Positions 1 through 9,725 of a stretch of DNA of 64,000 nucleotides are shown one piece after another. Numbering within the stretch: the stretch's first letter is position 1; the number at the start of each line of letters is the position of its first letter. The stretch covers positions 167,971 to 231,970 of the forward strand of contig NZ_JAHCMB010000148.1 in NCBI RefSeq assembly GCF_019904155.1, in the 5' to 3' direction. Under the pieces are notes generated by a model. The model searched no databases and was not told where the DNA came from. It saw only the letters and a program-made list of their open reading frames with translations. A program made the translations under genes and the position numbers. The DNA is from Paenibacillus sinensis. Lineage in GTDB: Bacteria > Bacillota > Bacilli > Paenibacillales > Paenibacillaceae.

Positions 1-1178
1 ACATCGAAGAAATCCCCGCCTCTGAACTGATAGCGTGTAAATTCATGCGCAATGCTCTCGGGTGAGTTCAGCATCCGCAAATATCCGCCAATCTTCTTGT
101 TTCGGGCCCGGGTAAAATCGGATTCATTGAACCCGGACGCAAGCAGCGGCTCAATCTCCTCCCGAATCCGCTTCAGCAGCAGCTCAGGGTCCTTCGTATC
201 TCCGCCTATTGCCGAGAATGCGTACTGCGGGGAGCTGTTGTATTCATGACCGAAGCTGTCGGTGATCAGTTCCTCGTCATACAGCTTCTGATACAGAGCG
301 GTGCTGCTGCCAAGGAGAAGATCAAGCATCAGTTTCGTGACAAGGTCCCGGCGGACAGCATCTTTTCCGGTCAGACCGGTTTCTTGTTCCTTAAATCCAA
401 ACAGGCATTTGGGCATCGATACAGGCAGCTTGTTCTCCAGCCGTTTCTGACCGACCTCCACAGGCTCCTCGGCAAAAATGCGCTCGATCTCGCCCTGGTT
501 CTCATAGGCTTTGCGCGCCTGATTGTTCCGCACCAGATCAAGAACCGCCTGGGGATCAACGCCTCCCACGATGAACAGCAGCATATTGCTCGGATGATAG
601 AACGCGTTGTAGCAGGTGTATAGCGTCTCTTTTGTAATTGTGGAGATGGATTCCACCGTGCCCGCGATATCGATCCGGACCGGATTGACCGAATACATCG
701 CTTCGATTAGTCCGAAATAGACCCGCCAATCCGGATTGTCGGCATACATGTTGATCTCCTGGCCGATAATCCCTTTCTCCTTCTCAACATTCTGGTCGGT
801 GAAGTAAGGCCGCTGCACAAAATCGATGAGTGTCTCCAGATTGGTCTCAATCTTCTCCGTAGCGGAGAATAAATACACGGTCTGTTCAAAGCTTGTGAAA
901 GCGTTGGCTGACGCACCGTTAGAGGCAAATGTCGCAAAAATATCCCCTTCCGGCTCTTCGAACATTTTATGCTCCAAAAAGTGGGCGATGCCATCAGGCA
1001 CCGAGATTTCTTCCCCGCCTGCTACCTTGAAATGGTTATCAACCGAACCGTAGTTGGTCGCAAATGTGGCATAGGTCTTCTTGAAATCCGGCTTCGGCAG
1101 CACGAATACCTTCAGTCCGTTATCCAGCTCTTCCGCATACAGCGTCTCCTGGAGCCGTTCGTAATGGATCTGTTCCAT
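1..1178 (-). CDS. ymfH: M16-family metallopeptidase YmfH-like, 3' end cut by window edge
   Basis: The frame starts at ATG 1178, 8 bases after a GGAGG, and stays open to base 1, so about 392 residues of a roughly 430-residue protein are present. The N-terminal part contains HFLEHKMFE, the inverted zinc motif HxxEH of pitrilysin-type (M16) peptidases, and the part at the window edge reads IAHEFTRYQFRGGDFFD, typical of YmfH. It follows the ymfF-like gene by 3 bases, as in Bacillus. In B. subtilis YmfF and YmfH are needed for the 5-aminopentanol modification of elongation factor P; the assignment to that pathway here is by homology. This is presumably the active subunit, because its partner lacks the zinc motif. 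Confidence 0.9.
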   Translation of the reverse strand, partial: MEQIHYERLQETLYAEELDNGLKVFVLPKPDFKKTYATFATNYGSVDNHFKVAGGEEISVPDGIAHFLEHKMFEEPEGDIFATFASNGASANAFTSFEQTVYLFSATEKIETNLETLIDFVQRPYFTDQNVEKEKGIIGQEINMYADNPDWRVYFGLIEAMYSVNPVRIDIAGTVESISTITKETLYTCYNAFYHPSNMLLFIVGGVDPQAVLDLVRNNQARKAYENQGEIERIFAEEPVEVGQKRLENKLPVSMPKCLFGFKEQETGLTGKDAVRRDLVTKLMLDLLLGSSTALYQKLYDEELITDSFGHEYNSSPQYAFSAIGGDTKDPELLLKRIREEIEPLLASGFNESDFTRARNKKIGGYLRMLNSPESIAHEFTRYQFRGGDFFD

Positions 1179-1181
1179 CCG

Positions 1182-2462
1182 CTATTCCTCCTTCTGCCCT
1201 GTCAGGAAATAAATCGTGTCCAGTTGAACCGTTTCGGCGGCCCGTTTCACGTCCTCCGCCCCTGTAGCCTCAATCTGATTCATCAGTTCTTCGGCGCTCC
1301 GGTCCTTCCCGGACAACTGCCGGTTGAAGTCGTAGGAGATCATTTCAAAAGCGGAGTCCTGAAGCTCGGACAGCAGATTGCGGATCATCGCCTTCGTCTG
1401 ACTTAGCTCCAGATCGCTGATCTGGCCGCCCTGAATATCCTCAAGCTGCTTGCGGATGATGTCGACCGCTTTGGCGTAATTCGGAATTTCGATGCCCGAT
1501 TGAATCGTTGCGATGCCCTTATGTCCGTCATACCGGGAGGATGCATAATAAGCGAGGCTCTCTTTCTCCCGCACATTCACGAACAGCTTGGAATGCGGGT
1601 AGCCACCAAGAATCCCGTTGTACATCAGCATATGTGCGTAGCGGTCATCGCCGTACGTAATCGAGGTTCGCAGCCCCATATTGAGCTTGCCCTGTCCGAC
1701 CTCCATCACTTCTTCGATGGTTTGCACCTCAGACACGTTCTTGGGTGTGAAGCGAGACTGAAAAGGGGCATCCTTGCGGCTGCCTAGTCCAAAATAGCGG
1801 GCCACCAGCTTCTCCACTTCTTCCGGCGTCGTGTCTCCGACCACATACAAATCAAGAATTGCACTGTTCAGCCAGGACTCATACGTCTTGTAGAGCGAAT
1901 CCGGTGATATGGCGTCCAAATCTTTGCGCTGTCCAAGCGCATTAAGCCGGTACGGCTCATTCCGGCACATTTCCTCCAGACAGCGTTCGGCAGCGTAACG
2001 AATCTTATCGTTCACGATGGATTCGAGCTTCTTGCGGACGGTCTCGCGTTCGGTGTGCACATAGGAAGACCGGAAGCTTCCGTTCTCCAGAGCGGGCTTG
2101 GTCAGCACTTCACCCAGGAAAGCGAAGGATTGCTCCAGCAGATTCTCGGAAGAGGACACGAAGGAGTCGTTAATGGTGTCCATGCGGAACTGGATGATCT
2201 GATAATCTCCCCGTTTGTAGACATCAAATCCGAAGCCTGCTCCGTACAGCTCCTCAAGACGCTCCCGGAACCGGGTCGTCTCCGGATAACTGACCGTACC
2301 GCGGCGCAATACAAAGGGAACAAGAGCGGTAGAGGTTACCGTCTCCTCGGCAAGCGGAACGCCGGCATACAGTGAAATCGCATAAGTCTTAAACGTCTTG
2401 GTCGGCAGGACATGAATCCGGATGCCGCCTGCGTCGCTATGATGGAACACTTGATTGGTCAA
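1182..2462 (-). CDS. ymfF: M16-family inactive peptidase-like protein YmfF
   Basis: A 426-residue M16-like protein with both halves of the fold but no HxxEH motif, so it is probably a non-catalytic subunit pairing with the YmfH-like protein encoded 3 bases downstream. I place the start at TTG 2462, because the upstream TTG at 2468 sits only 2 bases from the GGAG while 2462 is 8 bases from it. Sequences such as FGFDVYKRGDYQIIQF and FVNVREKESLAYYASSRYDGHKG match the YmfF family and the M16 C-terminal substrate-binding R/Y region. In B. subtilis the pair is required for EF-P modification; that role is inferred here. It is preceded by a hairpin that probably ends the sleB transcript. Confidence 0.88.
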   Translation of the reverse strand: MTNQVFHHSDAGGIRIHVLPTKTFKTYAISLYAGVPLAEETVTSTALVPFVLRRGTVSYPETTRFRERLEELYGAGFGFDVYKRGDYQIIQFRMDTINDSFVSSSENLLEQSFAFLGEVLTKPALENGSFRSSYVHTERETVRKKLESIVNDKIRYAAERCLEEMCRNEPYRLNALGQRKDLDAISPDSLYKTYESWLNSAILDLYVVGDTTPEEVEKLVARYFGLGSRKDAPFQSRFTPKNVSEVQTIEEVMEVGQGKLNMGLRTSITYGDDRYAHMLMYNGILGGYPHSKLFVNVREKESLAYYASSRYDGHKGIATIQSGIEIPNYAKAVDIIRKQLEDIQGGQISDLELSQTKAMIRNLLSELQDSAFEMISYDFNRQLSGKDRSAEELMNQIEATGAEDVKRAAETVQLDTIYFLTGQKEE

Positions 2463-2540
2463 GTCCAAAACTCCTTTTCGGCTTGAATGGGATGCCTATA
2501 TTCCAAGTTTATGAAGTAGTATTCATTCTAAACCATTCCA

Positions 2541-2582
2541 AAGTAAGGAAGCAACCGGCGGAAATCGGCCGGTTGCTTCCTT
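2541..2582 (-). terminator. hairpin downstream of sleB
   Basis: A 15-bp perfect inverted repeat (arms 2545-2559 and 2568-2582, loop 8 bases) lies between the sleB stop and the ymfF start. The minus-strand tail ACTTTGG is only weakly T-rich, so termination efficiency is uncertain. Confidence 0.55.
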
Positions 2583-2624
2583 GGTGCCGCTCAGTCCGTG
2601 GCGACCGGACGGGGCGGTTTAAAC

Positions 2625-3473
2625 TTACATGCAGAAGATGTGCTGGCCGATCGTCTTCACCTGCGGCCGGGACCAGATCCATTTTGAAGTCGCGGTTTTA
2701 GGATTGAAATAATACAGGCAGCCACCTGAAGGGTCCCAGCCGTTCAGCGCCTGCTGGACAGCCTTACGGGCTGTCTCGTTAGGCTCCAGATAAATCTGGC
2801 CGTCGGCTACGGCTGTGAAGGCGCCTGGCTGAAAAATTACACCCGACGGCGTATTCGGGAAGCTCGGTGACTTGACGCGATTTAAAATGACCGCCGCCAC
2901 CGCCACCTGGCCCTCAAAGGGCTCGCCGCGGGATTCCCCATATACGGCGTTCGCCATAATCTTCAGATCGTTCTCGGACAATCCCATGGAGTTGCCGGAC
3001 GACAGCTCGGCTGTAGCGGTATTGGTATTGTTGTTGGAGGTATTGGTTTTGCCGGCCGTTGTTGTTCCCTCCGAAGGCTCGGTCGGACGCCATGCCTTGG
3101 TGGCGTTATAGAGCCTCAGCTTCGTCTTGGCGCCGACGACACCGTCTGCCACCATTCCGAATTTCCACTGGAACCATTTTACCGATTCCAGAGTGGAACT
3201 GCCGAAGTCACTGTCGATTTTACCGTTATAATAACCCAAATACTTGAGGCGTCCCTGCAGTTCATATACATCCTGCCCGGTCGCGCCGTATTTGAGCGGC
3301 ACCGTACCGAATACGGGAATGGCCGATTCTTCTGTGGTTGCCGCTTCTGAAGAAGCATCTTTCCTCAGCTCTGAACCAACAGTGTTCCTGGGGGCCGAGA
3401 AGTGTTCCACCAGCGGCGCCGACGCCACGGTCAGGGCAAGTACGGCGATTATCCATAGCTTCTGATTCTTCAT
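2625..3473 (-). CDS. sleB: spore cortex-lytic enzyme / cell wall hydrolase SleB
   Basis: A 282-residue exported protein: N-terminal hydrophobic signal (about residues 5-22), a peptidoglycan-binding PGB_1 domain (about 58-110, with LKYGATGQDVYELQGRL and DSDFGSSTLESVKWFQ), a Thr/Asn-rich linker (about 130-155), and a C-terminal SleB/hydrolase-2 domain (about 165-282) with the catalytic Glu in YGESRGE and the terminal YYFNPKTATSKWIW signature. SleB enzymes are lytic transglycosylases that degrade cortex peptidoglycan during germination. A sigma-G-like promoter lies upstream (3524-3553), which fits forespore expression. The Shine-Dalgarno is poor (AAAGG, 14 bases before ATG). No ypeB follows; ymfF is next. 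Other CwlJ/SleB-family hydrolases look similar, so orthology to germination SleB is likely but not certain. Confidence 0.88.
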   Translation of the reverse strand: MKNQKLWIIAVLALTVASAPLVEHFSAPRNTVGSELRKDASSEAATTEESAIPVFGTVPLKYGATGQDVYELQGRLKYLGYYNGKIDSDFGSSTLESVKWFQWKFGMVADGVVGAKTKLRLYNATKAWRPTEPSEGTTTAGKTNTSNNNTNTATAELSSGNSMGLSENDLKIMANAVYGESRGEPFEGQVAVAAVILNRVKSPSFPNTPSGVIFQPGAFTAVADGQIYLEPNETARKAVQQALNGWDPSGGCLYYFNPKTATSKWIWSRPQVKTIGQHIFCM

Positions 3474-3523
3474 TGGGCTTCGCTCTACCTTTCTCTTGTA
3501 AGTTCTGCATGGATGGCTACCGT

Positions 3524-3553
3524 TATTATGACGACACAGCGGTCATCCTATGC
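3524..3553 (-). promoter_or_regulatory. candidate sigma-G promoter of sleB
   Basis: On the minus strand GCATA (3553-3549) and CATAATA (3530-3524) are separated by 18 bases, a near-perfect fit to the sigma-F/sigma-G consensus, about 50 bases before the sleB start. The forespore-specific role is inferred from this fit and from known sleB regulation in Bacillus. Confidence 0.65.
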
Positions 3554-3640
3554 ACTCCCTCCAAGAGAGACGTGAAGAAGCCGAAGGAGCTGGGGTTATC
3601 CTAGGGTACAGCTTGAGAGCGAACGCTTAAGAGCGGGCGA

Positions 3641-3678
3641 CAAAAAGGCGTCCTCTCTTAAGCAGAGAAAGAACGCCT
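3641..3678 (-). terminator. Rho-independent terminator of tepA-ylzJ-spoIIIE
   Basis: Nested stem AGGCGT/ACGCCT plus inner TCTCT/AGAGA, followed on the minus strand by TTTTTG, 23 bases after the spoIIIE stop. Confidence 0.75.
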
Positions 3679-3700
3679 GACTAATGCTTTGTTGAACCGC

Positions 3701-6379
3701 TTAGGAGCTAATCCGGTTCTGCTGATATTGCTCCAGCGATATCAGCACCTCGCGGGGCTTGCTTCCCTCATAAGGCCCGATTACCCCCCGTGCCTCCATG
3801 GAATCGATCAGCCTGGCAGCCCGTGTGTATCCGACGCGCATCCGGCGCTGCAGCAGGGAGACTGATGCCTGCTTGGCCTCCAGTACGATCTGTACCGCCT
3901 GATCGTACAATTCGTCCTGCGGCTCTTCAGCCTCCGAGGACGTATCATCAATCTCAGGTACGATCGACTCATCATATTCCGCCTCGCCCTGGCTGCTGAC
4001 ATAATGAACGATCGCCTCCACTTCCGCGTCGCTCATGAAGGCGCCTTGAACGCGAATCGGTTTGGAGGAGCCCATTGGCATAAAGAGCATATCGCCGCGG
4101 CCGAGCAGCTTCTCCGCACCCGCCATATCGAGAATCGTCCGGGAGTCCACCTGCGAGGACACACCGAAAGCGATGCGGGACGGGATATTTGCTTTGATAA
4201 CACCGGTAATAACGTCTACTGACGGACGCTGGGTGGCGATTATCAGGTGAATGCCGGCCGCGCGCGCCATCTGGGCGAGTCGGCATATGGCGTCCTCGAC
4301 ATCACCGGCGGCAACCATCATCAGATCGGCCAACTCGTCCACTATAACGACGATGTAAGGCAGCACAGCGGCAGGATTATCCTTCATCAGCTGATTATAG
4401 CCTTCCACATTGCGCGTTCCCGATTTGGAGAACAGCTCGTACCGCTTCTCCATTTCGACCACGATCTTCTTAAGTGCGAGGCTTGCCCGTTTCGGATCGG
4501 TGACCACGGGAGCCATGAGGTGAGGGATGCCGTTATATACATTCAGCTCGACCATCTTGGGGTCAACCATCAGAAATTTGACTTCATCCGGCTTCGCCTT
4601 GTACAGAATGCTCGTAATGATTCCGTTGATGCAGACCGATTTGCCGGAGCCTGTAGCGCCCGCAACCAGAAGGTGGGGCATACGCGCCAGATTGCCGATA
4701 ATGGTCTGGCCCGAAATATCGCGGCCGAAGGCGATCGTCAGCTTCGATTCCGCCTCCTGAAAAATCTGGGTCTCCATCACTTCTCGCATGGTGACCAGTG
4801 ACACCTCCGGATTCGGCACCTCGATCCCGATCGCGGACTTGCCCGGGATTGGCGCTTCCATCCGGATGTCCTTCGCCGCAAGCGCCAGTGCGATGTCGTC
4901 CGTCAGATTGACGATCCGGCTGACCTTGACCCCGATATCAGGCTGGATTTCATAGCGGGTAACCGCCGGTCCCCGGACGACTTCCAGAACCTTGGCGCGT
5001 ACATTAAAGCTCTCAAGCGTCGCCTCGAGCTTGCGGGCCGTCTGCATATAGTCGCTCTGATCGCTGCCTTTTCCGCCGTTGTTCGGCTTGGACAGCAGAC
5101 GGAAAGGAGGCAGCTTGTATGGCTTAGGCTTCGGCTTCGGCACTGGATCAGGCCCTTCAGCTCCTGGCACTGGCTCTGCAATTCCGGACGCCGAGGCGGC
5201 ATCCATTGTTCCGCCCGCTTCCGCTGCCAATGAGCCGGGCTCCTCAGGCGCGAGTCCAGGATCGCCGAAGTCATCCGGCATCTGCTCCACATTCGGCTCC
5301 GGATCGACGGTGCGAAGGCTGCCGCGGGCCGTAGGCGAGAATTCGCCCCATTCCTCCCGCTCTTCATCGCTCAGCCCTTCCGAACGGATATGCTCGAAGA
5401 AATCGCGGATAATCGGCGTGACCCCTTCCAGATCACCTTCCTCCGGAATGAAATCGTCGAAATCATCAAAGTCATCATTCGAAGGTTCCGTAAACCCTGA
5501 CATGATCGGGATGACCTCAGTCGGCGGCGCAGGCTCATCCTCCAATTCCGGATCAAGCTCCACCCGCTCCCGGGATGATTTGCGCTGTATCAGCCTCTCG
5601 AAGAATTGAGGAGCCTTGCGGCTTGGCAGCGAAGACTCCTGCTCCTCTTCGTCTTCTTCTTCATGCTCCTCTTCGTCATCTTTCCGCGATCTGCCTCTGC
5701 TTCCTGATGTCCGGCTTGCTACAGGAACAGCCTTCGGCCGATTGGCCGCCCTTTTCTTCAATTCTCGAGCAAGCTTCACAAGCCGGACACGCAGCAAACC
5801 GAATAGCTCAATATAGGAGAGATTCGTCACCAGCATGAAGCTGATCGCCAGCATTACGATCATGATCAACTTCGCGCCAAGTGTACCGAACAGCAGCAGC
5901 AGCAGAGCGAATGACAGCCCGCCGGCATAACCGCCGCCGATATCTTTGCCCAGCATGTATACGCTGTCGCTTTCCCCGCCAGGCATCAGAGCCGCCGACA
6001 GATCCTTCTGGGTCTGGGAAATTACATTATTGGGATGCAGCATCGAAACGGGGCCAAGCTTCTGCTCCATTGTCGAAATGCTGCTCATTAGACATAGCGA
6101 CACGACCAGGAGAAAAACTCCGGTATGGCGGCTCGTCCAGCTGGAAGGCCATTTGCGGAAGATCATGACGGACAATCCGTAATAAATGCCCATCAAGGGA
6201 AGCACAAAATAAAATCTGCCGAATAGATAGCCGGACAGATTAGAAAGGGATCTGCCTACAGCCGCCTCGCCGGACAGTGCGATCACCGAGAATGTAATCA
6301 GCAGAATGCCATAAATTTCGTATTTTAAGACGCTGCCGAGCAGCGCCTTCTTTTTTTTGCGTTTTTTCCGTTTTGCCAC
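3701..6379 (-). CDS. spoIIIE: DNA translocase FtsK/SpoIIIE
   Basis: An 892-residue FtsK/SpoIIIE ATPase that pumps DNA across the division or sporulation septum. The N-terminus is strongly basic (KRKKRKKKK), followed by four or five membrane segments (about residues 15-200), an acidic/Pro-rich linker (about 230-430), and the motor with Walker A GATGSGKS, Walker [10 protein letters not shown] and the C-terminal gamma winged-helix domain ([19 protein letters not shown]) that reads orienting DNA sites. I start it at GTG 6379, which gives an N-terminus matching the family and a GGGGGTGG Shine-Dalgarno 5 bases upstream. The position after tepA-ylzJ is that of spoIIIE in B. subtilis, so it is probably the sporulation translocase; a second FtsK-type paralogue elsewhere cannot be excluded. 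Confidence 0.95.
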   Translation of the reverse strand: MAKRKKRKKKKALLGSVLKYEIYGILLITFSVIALSGEAAVGRSLSNLSGYLFGRFYFVLPLMGIYYGLSVMIFRKWPSSWTSRHTGVFLLVVSLCLMSSISTMEQKLGPVSMLHPNNVISQTQKDLSAALMPGGESDSVYMLGKDIGGGYAGGLSFALLLLLFGTLGAKLIMIVMLAISFMLVTNLSYIELFGLLRVRLVKLARELKKRAANRPKAVPVASRTSGSRGRSRKDDEEEHEEEDEEEQESSLPSRKAPQFFERLIQRKSSRERVELDPELEDEPAPPTEVIPIMSGFTEPSNDDFDDFDDFIPEEGDLEGVTPIIRDFFEHIRSEGLSDEEREEWGEFSPTARGSLRTVDPEPNVEQMPDDFGDPGLAPEEPGSLAAEAGGTMDAASASGIAEPVPGAEGPDPVPKPKPKPYKLPPFRLLSKPNNGGKGSDQSDYMQTARKLEATLESFNVRAKVLEVVRGPAVTRYEIQPDIGVKVSRIVNLTDDIALALAAKDIRMEAPIPGKSAIGIEVPNPEVSLVTMREVMETQIFQEAESKLTIAFGRDISGQTIIGNLARMPHLLVAGATGSGKSVCINGIITSILYKAKPDEVKFLMVDPKMVELNVYNGIPHLMAPVVTDPKRASLALKKIVVEMEKRYELFSKSGTRNVEGYNQLMKDNPAAVLPYIVVIVDELADLMMVAAGDVEDAICRLAQMARAAGIHLIIATQRPSVDVITGVIKANIPSRIAFGVSSQVDSRTILDMAGAEKLLGRGDMLFMPMGSSKPIRVQGAFMSDAEVEAIVHYVSSQGEAEYDESIVPEIDDTSSEAEEPQDELYDQAVQIVLEAKQASVSLLQRRMRVGYTRAARLIDSMEARGVIGPYEGSKPREVLISLEQYQQNRISS

Positions 6380-6450
6380 GCCAGCCACCCCCGGAACAAC
6401 ATTATACCATATAATGGCGTGGCGCACCTATGTTCTGTTTTTGTCTCAAA

Positions 6451-6666
6451 TCACTGCGTTAAATTGATAATCGTCCCGGGCGCAAGTCCAGAATCCAGAT
6501 AACGGTTCAGCGGACAATTCAGCAGCCGGACAATTTTGCCCCGGCCTTCATCAAGCGGTTCAACCTGCATCAGAATCCCCTGTATGAGGACCTCACGGCA
6601 AGAAGGCGGCGCTTGAATCGCCCCTTCCCAGACCTGCTCCGGCGGCATGATTGAATAGATTATCAT
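6451..6666 (-). CDS. ylzJ: YlzJ-like protein
   Basis: A 71-residue protein of the YlzJ family (starts [15 protein letters not shown], contains the Leu-Asn-Cys-Pro-Leu-Asn-Arg-Tyr-Leu stretch). Its ATG overlaps the tepA stop in ATGA, indicating translational coupling, and spoIIIE follows. The family is found between tepA and spoIIIE in spore formers; its function is unknown. Confidence 0.85.
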   Translation of the reverse strand: MIIYSIMPPEQVWEGAIQAPPSCREVLIQGILMQVEPLDEGRGKIVRLLNCPLNRYLDSGLAPGTIINLTQ

Positions 6667-7445
6667 TGCGTCAGCCCTCCGATTTCGGAAGGGGTCGACT
6701 TGAGGGCGATGAGTTCGTTCAATTTCGACATTGCGGTTCCGATGCCCCCGACTTCATCCATCAAGCCAAATGACACCGCATCCGTTCCGCCAACGGCGGT
6801 TCCGATATCGCGGTTCAGCTCACCCGTCTTGAACATCAAATCCTTGAACTGCTCCGGTGTAATGCGGGAATGGGAAGTAACGAACCGTACAACCCGTTCC
6901 TGCATCTTCTCCATATATTCGAAGGTCTGTGGGACTCCGATCACCAGTCCGTTCATCCGGATTGGATGAATTGTCATTGTCGCGCTCTCCGCTATGATGC
7001 AGTAGCTTGAAGAGACGGCGATGGGAACCCCGATGCTGTGACCTCCGCCCACCACCACGGTTACCGTAGGCTTCGATAACGAGGCGATCATTTCAGCAAT
7101 CGCCAGCCCCGCCTCGACATCACCGCCAACGGTGTTCAGGATGATGAGGATGCCCTTGACGGTCTTGCTCTGCTCGGCAGCGACAAGCTGCGGGATGATA
7201 TGCTCATATTTCGTCGTTTTGTTATGCGGCGGCATAACAATATGCCCTTCGATCTGGCCGATAATGGTGATGCAGTAGATCTCCGGCTCAACCGGGGGAA
7301 CGGCCGTCTGTCCGAATTCCTTCATCATCCCTATCGCTCCGCTCGCCTGACCTCCGTCTCCTCCCGGATTGGCGGCTGGCGGCTGAGGTTCCGGTTCTGG
7401 CGTCTCATTCACATATACCGTCTCAATCGCTTGGTCATCTTTCAT
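6663..7445 (-). CDS. tepA: ClpP-like serine protease TepA
   Basis: A 260-residue protein with the ClpP/crotonase fold: a Pro/Glu-rich N-terminus (about 1-45), then [17 protein letters not shown] and the nucleophile region [18 protein letters not shown], then IHPIRMNG. TepA of B. subtilis was first described as translocation-enhancing and later linked to spore outgrowth. The start is ATG 7445 (AAGGGAGAG 6 bases upstream); the longer upstream frame has no ribosome binding site. A possible sporulation promoter lies at 7518-7548. It is coupled to ylzJ and lies upstream of spoIIIE. Confidence 0.9.
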   Translation of the reverse strand: MKDDQAIETVYVNETPEPEPQPPAANPGGDGGQASGAIGMMKEFGQTAVPPVEPEIYCITIIGQIEGHIVMPPHNKTTKYEHIIPQLVAAEQSKTVKGILIILNTVGGDVEAGLAIAEMIASLSKPTVTVVVGGGHSIGVPIAVSSSYCIIAESATMTIHPIRMNGLVIGVPQTFEYMEKMQERVVRFVTSHSRITPEQFKDLMFKTGELNRDIGTAVGGTDAVSFGLMDEVGGIGTAMSKLNELIALKSTPSEIGGLTQ

Positions 7446-7517
7446 GCTCAGCTCTCCCTTTGTCTGCCAGGCCGGCTCGGGGCCGGTCCTTACGCATGGG
7501 TAATGGAATCTCCCGGT

Positions 7518-7548
7518 TAGTATGAGGTTCCACTCCCCGACTCTATAC
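7518..7548 (-). promoter_or_regulatory. weak sigma-G-like promoter candidate for tepA
   Basis: On the minus strand GTATA (7548-7544) and CATACTA (7524-7518) resemble sigma-F/G elements, but the spacer is 19 bases, one or two longer than usual. Confidence 0.3.
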
Positions 7549-7562
7549 AAAGTCGAAGACAC

Positions 7563-7614
7563 CAAAAAGCCTTTCCGCCACGGAAACCGTCCAATATTTC
7601 CAGGCGAAAAGGCT
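7563..7614 (-). terminator. Rho-independent terminator of rnjB
   Basis: A 12-bp stem (arms 7568-7579 and 7603-7614, one G-U pair) followed by TTTTTGG on the minus strand, 40 bases after the rnjB stop. Confidence 0.85.
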
Positions 7615-7656
7615 TATAGGATTGTCTTGTTTATTGGGCAATCAGACGCGATGATC

Positions 7657-9336
7657 TTACACTTCCATGATAATCGGCAGAATCATCGGTCTCCGGCGGG
7701 TCTGCTCATACAGGAAGCGGCCAAGCGAATCCTTGACGCTCGTCTTGAGCGAGGCCCACTCATTTACCTTCTCGCTCATCAGGCGTTGAAGGGTGCTGGA
7801 TACGATGCGGTTCGCTTCATCGAGCAGCCCTTCCGACTCACGGACGTAGACAAATCCGCGGGAAATGATGTCTGGGCCGGAGACGATTGCTCCATTCTGC
7901 TTGCTCAGCGTAACTACAACGACCAGGATACCGTCCTGCGACAGCAGCTTGCGGTCGCGAAGCACAATATTGCCGACATCGCCGACGCCAAGACCGTCGA
8001 TCAGCACATTGCCGGAAGTAACCTTACCGGCCTTGCGAGCCGATCCACCCTGAATCTCCACGACTTCACCGAGCTCTGTGATGAAGATATTGTCCGGATC
8101 CACGCCGACAGATTGAGCCAGCAGCGAATGTCTGCGCTGCATGCGGTATTCGCCGTGAATCGGGATGAAGAACTTCGGCTTCATCAGATTGAGCATCAGC
8201 TTAAGCTCTTCCTGGCTGCCGTGACCCGATACGTGCACGCCGGAGTTCGAGCCGCTGTAGATGACGTCGGCTCCGAGACGGAACAGCTCGTCGATTGTGC
8301 GGCCGATATACTTCTCATTACCCGGTACCGGGGTAGCTGCGATGATAACCGTATCGCCAGGCAAGATATCTACTTTGCGGTGGCTGGAGCGAGCCATGCG
8401 GGTAAGCGCAGACATCGGCTCTCCCTGGCTGCCTGTGCAGAGTACGACAACGCGGTTGGCAGCCATCCGGTTCATCTCTTCAGGCTCAACCAGCATGCCG
8501 TCCGGCATATGCAGATAACCGAGCTCGGAAGCGATGGACACGACGTTGACCATGCTGCGGCCGATAACGGTGATCTTGCGTCCGGTCTGCTCCGCTGCGT
8601 TGACAACCTGCTGAATGCGGTGAACGTTGGAGGCGAAGGTTGCCACAACTACGCGCTGCTCGGCTTTGCGGAAAATATCCTCCAGCACGACGCCGACGTT
8701 CTTCTCCGAAGGCGTGAAGCCCGGCTTCTCCGCGTTCGTACTGTCGGACATCAGCGCCAGAACGCCGCGCTGTCCGATTTCGGCCATGCGGTGCAGGTTC
8801 GCAAATTGACCATTGACTGGGGTATGGTCGAATTTGAAGTCGCCGGTATGGACCACATTGCCCTCCGGGGTCTCGATGCATACGCCAACGGAATCCGGAA
8901 TACTGTGATTGGTGCGGAAGAATGTTACGACGAGCGTGCTTCCGAGCTTGACTTCCGAGTCTTCGTTGATCAGAATGCGCTTGGTCTCTCCAAGCAGATT
9001 GGCTTCTTTCAACTTGTTCTCTACAAGTCCGAGCGTCAGCTTCGTTCCGTATACCGGAACATTCAGATGCTTGAGAACATAAGGCAAGCCTCCGATGTGG
9101 TCTTCGTGGCCGTGTGTCAGCACAATGGCTCTTACCTTGTCACGATTCTCCGTCAAATAGGAAATATCCGGAATAACCATATCGATGCCGAGCATATCCT
9201 CTTCTGGGAACTTCAGTCCCGAATCCACGACGACTATGTCGTTACCGTATTGGACTACATACATGTTTTTTCCGATCTCACCGACTCCGCCCAAAGCGAA
9301 TATCATCAGTTTATCGTTGTTGTTTTTTTTGGACAA
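7657..9336 (-). CDS. rnjB: ribonuclease J (metallo-beta-lactamase/beta-CASP)
   Basis: A 559-residue RNase J: metallo-beta-lactamase core with the intact zinc motif HGHEDH (residues 75-80, THGHEDHIGG), then TNHSIPDSVG, HTGDFKFDHTP, the beta-CASP domain with LMSDSTNAEKPG, and the C-terminal dimer domain. RNase J acts as 5'-3' exonuclease and endonuclease in mRNA decay and rRNA maturation. The start is TTG 9336 with AGGAGG 12 bases upstream. It occupies the place of B. subtilis rnjB (ymfA), downstream of dapA, but B. subtilis J2 has a degenerate zinc motif whereas this one is complete, so the symbol is by location only. It seems to form its own transcription unit, with a terminator on each side. 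Confidence 0.92.
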   Translation of the reverse strand: MSKKNNNDKLMIFALGGVGEIGKNMYVVQYGNDIVVVDSGLKFPEEDMLGIDMVIPDISYLTENRDKVRAIVLTHGHEDHIGGLPYVLKHLNVPVYGTKLTLGLVENKLKEANLLGETKRILINEDSEVKLGSTLVVTFFRTNHSIPDSVGVCIETPEGNVVHTGDFKFDHTPVNGQFANLHRMAEIGQRGVLALMSDSTNAEKPGFTPSEKNVGVVLEDIFRKAEQRVVVATFASNVHRIQQVVNAAEQTGRKITVIGRSMVNVVSIASELGYLHMPDGMLVEPEEMNRMAANRVVVLCTGSQGEPMSALTRMARSSHRKVDILPGDTVIIAATPVPGNEKYIGRTIDELFRLGADVIYSGSNSGVHVSGHGSQEELKLMLNLMKPKFFIPIHGEYRMQRRHSLLAQSVGVDPDNIFITELGEVVEIQGGSARKAGKVTSGNVLIDGLGVGDVGNIVLRDRKLLSQDGILVVVVTLSKQNGAIVSGPDIISRGFVYVRESEGLLDEANRIVSSTLQRLMSEKVNEWASLKTSVKDSLGRFLYEQTRRRPMILPIIMEV

Positions 9337-9557
9337 ATGAATCTAACCCTCCTAAATTAATGTTGGACGTCATATGTTATTTAAAACCAGACCTTCAATT
9401 GTACAGGCGCCTCGCGCAAGAAATAGCAGAATTATCCGCCAAAACGAACGTTATAAAGGCCTTGTGAATAACCTTAACGAGAGTCCTCCGCATACGAAGT
9501 ACACTTCTGTGCAGGCGGACACCGTCTATCCGGGCAATGACACTCCACGTCCTGCTC

Positions 9558-9578
9558 TGTACAATTGTCAATTGTACA
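9558..9578. promoter_or_regulatory. perfect 21-bp dyad, candidate operator upstream of rnjB
   Basis: TGTACAATTG, one central T, then CAATTGTACA: 10 bp arms without mismatch. One arm recurs at 9396-9405, 60 bases before the rnjB start. There is no T-tract on either side, so it looks more like a protein-binding dyad than a terminator. The ligand is unknown. Confidence 0.45.
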
Positions 9579-9695
9579 AATAAATGCCGGAAATGGTAAA
9601 TTATGCCTACTCATCCGGACAGAGCTAGAGCGCTATCTTAATAACGGAAAAATTGCCGCATATTCAATTTTAACCGCACCCAATCACTTAAACCC

Positions 9696-9725
9696 ATTAT
9701 ACATGATATTTTTGTCAAAAAACAA
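9696..9725 (-). promoter_or_regulatory. candidate sigma-A promoter for rnjB
   Basis: On the minus strand TTGTTT, 18 bases, then a consensus TATAAT (9701-9696). The overlapping TTGACA is only 11 bases from the -10 and cannot serve as its -35. Confidence 0.4.

Noticed and set aside
7522..9360. 612-codon open frame on the plus strand opposite rnjB
   Set aside because: It is the mirror of the RNase J gene. Its His/Asp/Arg-rich translation has no domain, and the opposite frame carries a complete RNase J.
9702..9718. TTGACA close to TATAAT upstream of rnjB
   Set aside because: The spacing is 11 bases, too short for a sigma-A promoter; the offset TTGTTT-18-TATAAT reading is preferred.
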